NCBI RefSeq assembly: GCF_000208865.1
Contig: NC_018395.1
Coordinates: forward strand, 6,558,839 to 6,622,838
DNA length: 64,000 nt
Reading direction: 5' to 3'
Source of the DNA: Neospora caninum Liverpool
Taxonomy: Eukaryota > Apicomplexa > Conoidasida > Eucoccidiorida > Sarcocystidae
Shown here piece after piece: positions 26,101-35,651 of this stretch; positions within the stretch are counted from its first letter, which is position 1; each line of letters starts with the position of its first letter. The translations under genes were made by a program, and so were the position numbers. Below the pieces are notes generated by a model that saw nothing but the letters and a program-made list of their open reading frames with translations, was not told the DNA's origin and searched no databases.

Positions 26101-29100
26101 GCCTCAACAGCGCAATTGTACCTTTACAGCATAACGCGCCTGTCGTGCGAGTGCACGTGCGACGCGCCGAAAGGGACTGTCAACCGCAAGAAACGGGTAA
26201 GATTCAATGTCTGTCGCCTCTTTCTCCACAAGACGGCGGCACACAGACGCTCCGTGCGACCGGGCGAAACCTTGCTGAAACGCCTCTCACCTGAAAAATC
26301 GCCGGACCACACTTAGCTCCACTCCAGGACGAATGGTGTACCAGACGTGCGGCAAACAGCTGTGCTTCAGAGCCTGTCCAAACACCAATCAGACACTTTG
26401 CGGCCCGGTACAGCCGTTTCCTGAACGTCCCCTGTTTGCCAGGCAGCCGTTCATCCCCGGTCCCCTGTCCGTGTGTACCCGCCTCGACGGCGTTCGATAC
26501 ACACTCCTCGCGATGGTCGGCAGACACGTTCTGCTTCCCTTGCGAGGGACACACAAGGGAGACAAACCTCTCCTGTTTCCACAGACAAACTCGGGCAGAA
26601 CGCGTTTCGGCTTCCGAATCACTCGGCCCAGGAGCCTGCCAGTTTCTCGGACACAACGTCGCCCCCTGACAGAGGGTGCGCTGACACGCCTCGCAGCGCT
26701 CACCTTGAGCGAAATGTTCCCTGCGTCTTCCGTGTCGACCTCGAACATGATGCGGGTGATGACGGAGTCCACTGCAGGAAGGAAAAGAGCCGCAAAAATG
26801 CGCGCGTTCCACATCGGCCCCGTGCCTACTGCGTGCCGTGGAAAGACGTCGACGCCATAACGAGTCGCGGGTTCGCCGTTGATTTGGGGTGTCTCTGGTC
26901 CGGGGGCAGACGCTCGGCCGTCGAAACATTTTCTCCCCAACGTCGGATGCCCCGGCACGTACGTGGAGAAAGGTTCTGCCTTGAGGCTCGCCTTTGAGCC
27001 TCCTGGAGAAGACTCAACAGGCCTCGAGGCACAAAAAGACGAGGAGCCTGAGCACCGCTGAGGAGGCAACTACACATATGTGGGTAGCCGTTCACTTGGC
27101 GTAAACCGTACCGTATCGCGCAGCAAATTCGGATGCCGACGGTTCGTTCAAGAACGCCATGTCCGGAGCCTGTCGAAGAACTTCTGAAGATTGACGGGAA
27201 AACGGAAACAAGAGGGCCAGAAAGAGACCGAAGACTTCGTCGCGCGCATCTATATTAATCAGTCGGGGTTCACCTCGCTCCAGGGCAGTGCACGCACCGC
27301 AAGAGCACAGGGGAACAGCAGCGTCCCAGTCTAGCCCAGAAAGGTGCGAGACGAAGCGGCAAACACTCGAAGGTCACGGCGAAAACTCTCCCTACTCTTC
27401 AGTCCCGTTCGAGAGGAGTCTGTCCTCTCCAGATTCGTTTCCAAATCGCGCAGTGGAACTCGCAGCCCGGCCCCGCTCGCCTCGTCTTTGCCTGTGCCTG
27501 GCTCGGCTGCAAACACGTCTCTCTGCGTGCATTTCTTTTGAGGTGAACGAGGAGATTCTGAGTCGGGGCTGAAGGAGGGTTTGCTGCCAGCACAAGAGAC
27601 GCATACTCCACACCGTACACCCTGGTCCCCTGTCTCCCCTCTCGAGCGCACCTTCGACCCAAGGCCTCAAGTCGTCGGCGGAGATGGAATCTGCGCCGGC
27701 CGATTTCACAACGTTGAAGAAGTTGCGGGCACTTCCTCGCTTGACCACGTGCGGTACAACCTCGTCGTTCAGACACGCTGACGGCGCGCTCCCCTCTTCG
27801 TCGCTCTGAGGAGAGGCGCATGTGGGCATGAGGTAGACTGGCAGCTTGGAGGACGGGAATCCTTCGTCCACGGTGGTGGCGTCTTCCGAAGCGAGGACGA
27901 GCCGATTTGCCCAGAACCTGTCAGCACGCGGAAGCGAAGCACGCGCCACAACCCACGACCTCAGATTCCATGTCTCTCAAGAACAAACGCAGGCACGAGG
28001 CAGCCTTTTGACAAGGCCGGTGCCAGGGTCAGACTGCTTCACCCTTCATTCCTCTCTAGACGTGGACACGCGTACCCTCTGTGGGCCGGAGGAAGACGGA
28101 CCGCCACCCCTCGCTCGCTTATTCATCTACACCTTTATATCTGGATGCACACATCTACACAGGAGCACTGTGCAGGCAAAAGCGGAAGAAAGTCTGCACT
28201 TTAAAAGACACAGATTTTCCGAGTATAACTTATCACGGATCGGCGCCTGCAGAATCGGCAGTAGATGACGAAACAGGTGATCTTGTCTTTATGGCTTTCG
28301 AAGGATGCGCACGCTGACTGTTGCACGCAGGGAGCTTCCGTTTCCCCCCCGCGGGTGGACCGCTCGCAGCCGAAAAGAGGCAGGCGTTGAGGCTCTCAGG
28401 TCCGGTGCCTGACGAGAGCGCGAAGCATCGGACTGCTCAGTTCTCGAGGACCTACTCCTTCATCATCGGCAAGGAAACGGTTCCTGTCTCGTGCGAGTCA
28501 ACCATTCGGAAGAGACGTCCTGGGAAAAAGAAGCGAAAACGAGCAAGAACAAGCGCGTCGTCGGGATGGGGAGTCCAGCGTGCCCTCGAATTGGACGCGA
28601 AACGCTTCCAGCCAGGGGACAGGGTGCAACGGCAAAGACGAGTCCCTACGGCGGCTCAACTGTGGGATGCAATAGGATAGGTAGCACCGGCGGGAAAAAC
28701 GAAAGCTTCGCGGCAAAAGACAGCGTTTATTCCTTCAGTGGTTTCGTCTGCAGAGCAGAGAACCTCCGGTAAGGGGGGGGCGTCGTGCTCCGGTTCCGTC
28801 TTGTCTCTCGCGAATGTCTCTCAGAAGGCAACGGAAGTCGCGTTCCAGACATTTTCCCCTAGTCTTCTCTGTCCCGCCCCCGTCTCACCGCTCATATACT
28901 CGCCGAGGCCAAGGAGGGGCACGACGATTTCGTCCGCAAAGACGTTCGGATCCGAAATTCCGTCGGGGTGTCGCGAGAAAACGCGTTGCAGCGCCTCGAG
29001 GGCCTCTCCCGTCACTTTGGGGGCGGGCTTCACGCTCCGTATTTTACTGAGAGTGAAGCGCACGCAGATCCGCGGGTGTGCTCCGCTCAAAGAAGCAGAG

Positions 29101-32100
29101 GAGAGGGAGATGCCACGGATCAGAAAATGCAAACGCACTGGGCAAGCAGATCAAGGATCTGGGCAAACGGGGACAACAGGAAGGTGCGGCGTAACAGCCC
29201 TTCTGATTTAAAAAGAAGGTCTGTGTTCAGCAGTGTCTCCTCGCCTGAACGGATTCGACAAGATCCCCCGAACACCAACCGCCCCGAAGGGAGAAGAACT
29301 CTGCGCTCCCACAAAAGAATTGACACAGCATCCGCCCAGTGACCACGTGAACACTTCGAGCCGGGACGGTCACTCACTGTTGGTGAATGATGTGATCGAG
29401 GAGGCTCAGAGGCGCGTCGCTTTCCGGTGTCTCCGAGGCGCGCTCTTTCGCGGGTGGCGCCTCTGCTTCTTTCACGCCGCTTGCACTGCACTTCCGTTTG
29501 CTCCGTGTCGCCGATGTCGCTGTGCCTGCCATGTCGCCGTCTCCATCTTTTGTTTCGTTTTCCTCGTGCTGGGCTCGCCGACCATCGCTGGCGGCCTCGT
29601 CTCTGAGGGGAGGGCCCTCGACGTCGCCCTTTCCGTCTCGATCGTCGAGGACAGTTCGAGCGGTCTGGTCTTTCGTCCTCTTTGCTTGGAAAGCGTTTTC
29701 CTCCACTTCTTGGGAAGCACGAGGGCGTTCTTCGTTGTCGGGAAAGGCGTCTGAACTCTCACCAGAACTTCCAAGTTCACGCGTTTCTCGAGTCGGAAGC
29801 GCCTCGCGCTCCGTCTCTCCCGGAAACGTCTGTTCTCTCTCTCTCGGACACCCCTCGTCCTGCGTGCTCGTCCCCCTCCGCCTCTTCCCCTCAGGATCCA
29901 GAACCGAAACCCCTTCTTCCGCTGGGACTGCCGAGCCAGCTCCTGCACACTGAGAAGAGCGAGAGAGCGCCTCCGCGTCTCCGTCTCCTCGGGACAACCC
30001 CCGAGAAGACACCCCGGCGGGGTCGCCACCCGACGTGAGGCCCATGGGGCCGGAGACACCTGTCTCCTTGGAGGACGCGAGTGTGGGGAGAGAGTCGGGG
30101 CTGCCGCCGCGCTTTCCCTGTTCGGCCAGAGAGGACGCAGCGCCAGAGCGCTTTGGATTTGGAACGGTGTCGAGGGGACGCCGAAGGTAGGCTGGGGAAG
30201 AGACTCTTTCCCCCGTATCGCCTGAAATACCCGGGAAAGCTGAGAGAGACGGCGCGGCGGTAACAGGGGAGACAGCCGGGCAAGGCAGACTGGATGCGAA
30301 CGTCGAGGGCGTTGCGGCGGCCGCACACGGAGGAGAGGAGAGATCGAGACCAGCCGAGAGGTCCGAAGAAACGGCGGGCGCAGATGTCACGTGGTAGGCT
30401 TGGAGGGCGCGTTCAAAAAGCTGAGAAGGACACGAGAAACGACGAAGCCATCGAAACTGGCGAAGTTCGAGTTCGGTTCGCTTACTTCCAGCTTGGGATC
30501 AGAGCCAAACAGTTCACTGGCTGCACTAGGAAATAGATCGCGTTTGTCCTTGGGGAAACTTCCAAACACTTCAAACAACGCGGAGGAGACATGAGCCTTT
30601 CCTCTCAGAATGCACGACTTCCGAACGGCGTTCGGCGAAGCACGAACAGCTGAAACTCCGGCACTGCACCGTTCATCGGACAAGAGGTCGGGCATCCCGC
30701 CGACGCGAGCGTCCAGACTTGAGCGGTTCTTTCCGGGGCGAGATCTCTTCGCAGAGAAGAGTGATCGGCGAGGCCCCCGCGCAAGCGACTTTGCACCAGG
30801 CTCTCAACAGTGCCTGGTCAGCCATAGCACAGGGGGAAGAGCGCCACGGCCCCACGAGCGAGCGCCCCGTCCCCACGAGCGAGCGCCCCGGAGGGGGATG
30901 CTGCGTCTTGCGTTGCCAGCCCGTTGTTCCCGACGCCTTTCCTGCGATAGGCACTTACCGCGCCGAGTTTCTCAGGTTCGTTCTGCTCTGCCAGAGTCTT
31001 CGTTTGGAGGATGAACCGCCGAACGCGACTGTCGCAGAGGAAAGGCGCCATGAGGTCGTCGAGCCACGGGCCGGGATCTGGCGAGCTGAGCCAGGCTGCG
31101 CCGCGCGGACTTCGCCGAGGGACTCCAGAGGCAGCGTTCGACGCGAACAGAGCCTGGATTCCACTCGAGCCTCTTTGCAGCGCGGCGAGCCCGTGAGGGC
31201 CTGTCGAGGCAGATCCATCTTCTCCGGAGTGTCCCCGGTCTTCCCACTCCCTTCCGCGCGGTTTCCCGGGCACTCCTTCTCGTGGAGCCGTCCGCGGCGA
31301 CAGAGACGGACTGTGCCCTCCAACGTTTGCGGCCAAATGATGCTTTTGACTGATCATTTTCAGAGCGTGGAGAAGGTTGTCGGGAACCAGAGGCGAGGAG
31401 GCGGTCGGCGCTGCGGACCCCCCGGCAGCACACGCGCCGACTGGGAGGGAATCTTCGCACGGGCTGCGGAAAGAGAAGCGCGACGGGGAAAGGCAGCATC
31501 GAAAAACGCACAGATTCGAACTCGCTCACAGACGCCCAGTCGGGCTGCCGCGGAAACGTCCTCAAGAAAGAACGAAAACCGATGGGACGGAGGCACGAAC
31601 GCACACATGGTCCTCCCGAACGCTCGTCCGACTGCACTCGGGCCTCTCTCTTTTCTAGATGAGCCGTCACCAAGAAGGCCCGTCGCTCTCCGTGCGCGGA
31701 CGCGTATCCGCTAGAGAAGCGGTAACGTTGTTTCTAGCTCTGCATCGTACATGAGTGAGGTGCGGCCTGCCACGGCATTTTCAGAGTTGATCCTGAGTGA
31801 AGGCGGGAGACGAGTCGCTCCGCGTAAACACGATCCCGCGTTCTTCCTGGCAAAACTGGGACATGCTGTCTATGCAACCGCGGAGACTCGGGAGAGGCGC
31901 ACCTTTGTGGGCCTCGGAGGCGTTCGAGGGCGCTCGACAAAGCGCGGACGACACAGACAGTCTCCGGCGGAGCACGGGCCGGAACGGGTGTTTCTGGGTT
32001 CTCTCACCTGACAGGTTTGCCGCCCGCGGAGGGTCTGTTTGGCAAGTCTGAGGACCAATTCGCTCCGGCGGCCGAGCCAAACGGCGGGGAGGCGCACCTT

Positions 32101-32473
32101 TTCGTCGGGCCAAGTTTTCCCTCGCCCATGGCGCCGAGTGAAGCGGAAGGATCTGTTCCAGAGCTGGGAAGGGTTGAAACGAGGGCAGTTCCCTGGGAGC
32201 GACGCGCGTGAGAGTCTCGACGGCCCGGGGGAGAGAACGGTGGCCCAGAGCAGGTGTAGGGAGGGACGGGAGTCGGCGCGACAGAAATAACAGAGCGACC
32301 GGCTTTAGGTTTGCGTGAGGGATCGAGAGACACACTTTGGTGACCGTGGGATTTTGCAGAGGAAATGCGAGAGTAGGTTCGCCACGCGGTTCACCCAGGG
32401 GACTATTGTGCGAATTCGAAACGTGCCGCACACGTGTCGCAGGAGCCTGGCTGGTGGCGAACGGACTGGCCAT
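23192..32473 (-). CDS. Protein phosphatase 2A regulatory subunit B'' (PPP2R3/PR72 type), EF-hand, 16 exons
   Basis: This is a targeting subunit expected to bind the PP2A scaffold and catalytic subunits and to respond to calcium. Exons: 32473-32008, 31410-30959, 30746-30486, 30420-29378, 29046-28889, 28408-28327, 27917-27652, 27183-27112, 26771-26704, 26373-26291, 26034-25948, 25354-25245, 24880-24790, 24487-24392, 24228-24040 and 23309-23192. All phases close, giving 1,213 residues. Residues 1-740 are mostly low-complexity with a 347-codon disordered exon. From about 741 the order follows human PR130: [62 protein letters not shown]. Then comes EF-hand 1 (Asp999, 1001, 1003, 1010), then EF-hand 2 (Asp1072, 1074, 1076, Glu1083, in [14 protein letters not shown]), [15 protein letters not shown] and a terminal SPWDRQ segment like human DWDRFA. 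The least certain junctions are the start of exon 3 and the GTGCAA donor at 28326. Confidence 0.93.
30421..30485 (-). other. 65-nt intron in the PP2A B'' gene
   Basis: The donor GTAAGC follows GGCTCTGATCCCAAGCTGGA(A), and the acceptor is TCCTTCTCAG. Joining is phase 0 and leads straight into [10 protein letters not shown]. The intron is unusually short compared with its neighbours, most of which are several hundred bases. Confidence 0.7.
30850..30890. repeat. Two-copy 20-bp direct repeat in an intron
   Basis: The 20-mer CCCCACGAGCGAGCGCCCCG occurs at 30850-30869 and again, after one T, at 30871-30890 without mismatch. It falls inside the intron between PP2A B'' exons 2 and 3, so it does not alter the protein. 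Confidence 0.85.
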
Positions 32474-35400
32474 TGTCCCTCGACATTGCCCAAGTGGACA
32501 AGCTGAGCGAGCGGCAGTGGCGACGGCGAGACAAAAGGAGTGGAAAGGCAACGGGAACAAAGTGGGCGTCGGAGTCGATTCATTGGAAAGGATCTGCAAG
32601 ACGTCCCGAAAAAATCGGGGAGGAAAAGGTTACCACACCACCTGGTCCAAAGCACGGTGTGAAGCTCGGAAGCATTCCCGCGTCTTCGGGTCCTGTTCAT
32701 CAGCTGGAGCCAGGGAGTCCATTTCTGCCAGCATTGTCGGGTGTCTTTTTTACAAGAACCAGGAAAGAACGGCAGGCGGAATGTGCATGTGGCTCACTGC
32801 ACTACGGGAAGCAAGACGACGTTTGGGGGGTGTACAGGAGAAAGGACGGCTGGACATTCCAGTCGATGAAGACTAGCGGATGAGAAAGAAGATAAGAAAG
32901 AATGGGCAAAACACTCAAGGCCTGCATCGCCTCAGGGAAATGGAATCGAGGCCGCCAAATCGCCACCAAAAAGGCTCGCTCTCTTTGCAAAATGCGCAGA
33001 AAGCGAAGACTTCGCGGCGACAGCAAATGAGACGGGAAATAGCACGAGTAAAGGACTATGGGCGCAGCGAACATGGGAGAGATTCTCGTCTAAAAGGAGC
33101 TGCAGAGACGAGTTTCGCAAACTAGGCATTTTGCAAGACAACGCCAGCGCGCTGAGAAAAAACACTTCTTCTCGCGAGGGAGGAGGGTGACGGTCGGGAA
33201 TGCATGAGACGGTGGTGATCCGTGCGGCCAGAGCTTCTGTGGACAGCGAGTTGGTGTCCTTGTCTTGTGGAGCCTGCTATCTCGGGTGCGGCAAGAAGGA
33301 TGAGAAACCTAAACGCATGACTTGCTGCTCTCGGAAATTTCCCACTTCTGTTGCGGGGCGGTCGGAAGAACTCTCTGTTTGCGCGGCAGGAAAGCGCTTC
33401 AAACTCTACCGTTTATCAGACCCTCACACGGGCCGTATGTGAGGGGTGACCCATGTCGAGCATCTAAAAGCGGGGCGATTGCGCTGTGGTCTCGCTGTTA
33501 CAACAAGAGTTCTTCGGAATACACAGTCAACTGTACCGCGGAGTGGGAACTACCTCGCGTATACGCTTTCCCTGTGTGATTGTCTCCAGGGTCCGAAGAA
33601 GTGTCTGAGTCCACGAGGCCTGGCATTCAATCTCGTTGCCGCCTTCCCCGAGACCTAAGGCATCCACCTTCCCAAACAAGATGTTCCCGGCACAGTCCTC
33701 ATGCCCCCGATAATTAATGACATGTTCGTTTCTGCAGTTCTCACCTCATCTGCTTCACGCTCCAGCGGTACCGCACTCAGTCGGTTGTCCAGGAAGCTGA
33801 AGGATGTAGCACGGAACGTAGCAGCCCCAGCGTTGCTTTCTTTGTTAGGAGAGGCTTTGAACTCGACGGATTCTCGGGTCATGCGAACGCGTTGGATTCT
33901 AGGGATGAAAACCTCTAGATGGGGTCATTCTCGTCTGCATGCCCACCACACTATTCACGGCCAGCGTACTCAACACCTTTACATTCGCCATAGAAAATCC
34001 TCCAACAAGCTCTAAAGGAGGAAGCGCTGCGCAGGCGCAGAAACCTGGAAATACAAATAGAGGTTTCCCTTCTTGCGCTGGAAACAGTTGAAGTCACAAT
34101 ATGACCAAACATTAGATTGGGAGATTGTTAGTGCCACGCGAGAATTGCTTTGGAAGGGAACGTCGAGCACACGCCATTGTGACCATTGCAACAGGGATCC
34201 CTGCAGAATCCTTACAATATGGCCGCACTTGACGGGAAAGTTCACGCACTTGTTCACCAACGTGGCGAATCTCCTCTGGTCGCGACATCACACTAACGCG
34301 CCTGATGATGGGAGAAAGAAGCTATCATATGTCGCCAGCTCAGCAACGTAAGTCTACGGTGTACCTGCTCTCTGTCCTGGTCACTGGCGAAGAAAAGTCG
34401 AGCAGAGATGAAACGATGTCGTCACTATTACGCTGCCACAAAAAAGGACTTTCGATGACGGAACACACCTTGATACCCCCCGCTAGTGTATTGTGTTACT
34501 TTGTGACAAGGCTTGCTGCGGACAACCCATGTACAACAGCGCTGTGAGAGGAAGAGAAACAACGCATGGTTCATTCCATCTCCGGTAACTTCCTGTGGTG
34601 CAACTGCAAGCAGACCCGAGTCGTAGTGCCTGGACCCCGACACGTCTGCGCATAGAATTCACTGCGCTGTCACGGAATTCGGAGCGCCAGACAGGCGCAT
34701 CCGGATTTGCAGCAAAAATTGGAATTAATTCGCTCTCTCTGCATGCTTTTTGCACCAGCATGCACCAGGAGCAGTTCTGCGGCACACGCAAGCAAGCCTA
34801 TGACGTAGGCGGCGCGTCTACCGTGACTCAGCACTGCAAGCCGTTCGCTATTATTTCACCTTCGCTGTCACGGGCCTTTTTCTCTGCAGGCTGGGGGGAT
34901 TGCGTGTCACAGCGAATGCGCGAGAAGCTAGCATGACAGCAGAAAAGGCGGCAACCTCGAAAGGTCGATGACACAAAACGGTAGATCGGTGGGTTTTACA
35001 CCAGCGCTGTCTGTCCAGTCGAGCAGCCAGCGGTTAACCTCGCACGGCAAAGGTGAAAAAACCGAGTCATGCGCCGCCACGCGAGAACGTGACAGCGAGA
35101 AGACGGTTCTGAAGTGAAGCAGAGCACCGAGGGCTGCCGAAACATATTCGCTTCGGCGTGCAAAAAGAGTGCTCATCAACCCCAACTGTCCTGCAAAACT
35201 GATCGCAGCGGACTGGGCGCTCCGCCTAAAACTCGACGGAGGAAAAAAGATAAAGATGCGACAGGCAACCTCTATCACTTTCGTGCCAAAGGGCGTTCCT
35301 GGGTAAAGGCAAACACAGCCATGGCAATACGTAGCTGGGGCGTTGTACTTTAAAAAACTGCATTCTGCTCTCGGAAGCCACGCGCTTCCGTTCACTGTAT

Positions 35401-35651
35401 AGAGTCCCTGAGGCCACATCCACTGCATTTTCGTGTTTCTCCACTTTGGTCGACGTGTTCTGGCGACTCGAAATATCAGTGCTCAAGATCTGCGCAGAGA
35501 TTACCGAGCTCAGTCGCTACCTCTGGCCTTCAGTTGCTTCAGTCCTGCAACCAGTACTCTGATTCCTCTTCCTGTCTCTGCCTTGAACGGCTCTCCGCAT
35601 CTCCCTCTTCCTCGTCTTTCGCTCCGCCTCGGCTTCTCTCTGAGCTCCCCT
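32474..35651. other. Intergenic region upstream of the PP2A B'' gene
   Basis: 3.2 kb between the PP2A B'' start and the stop of the bZIP-like gene, both minus-strand. No coding exons were recognised. It should contain the promoter and leader of the PP2A B'' gene and the 3' untranslated region of its neighbour. Two TGAGACG heptamers lie at 33029 and 33205. Confidence 0.5.
33029..33211 (+). promoter_or_regulatory. Pair of TGAGACG heptamers upstream of the PP2A B'' gene
   Basis: Exact TGAGACG copies sit at 33029-33035 and 33205-33211, about 560 and 730 bp upstream of the ATG. Two copies within 183 bp exceed chance for a 7-mer, and such repeats are typical of characterised T. gondii promoters. 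Function is inferred. Confidence 0.35.

Noticed and set aside
30719..31714. 331-codon plus-strand frame
   Set aside because: It lies antisense to PP2A B'' exons 2 and 3 with their intron, and has no recognisable motif.
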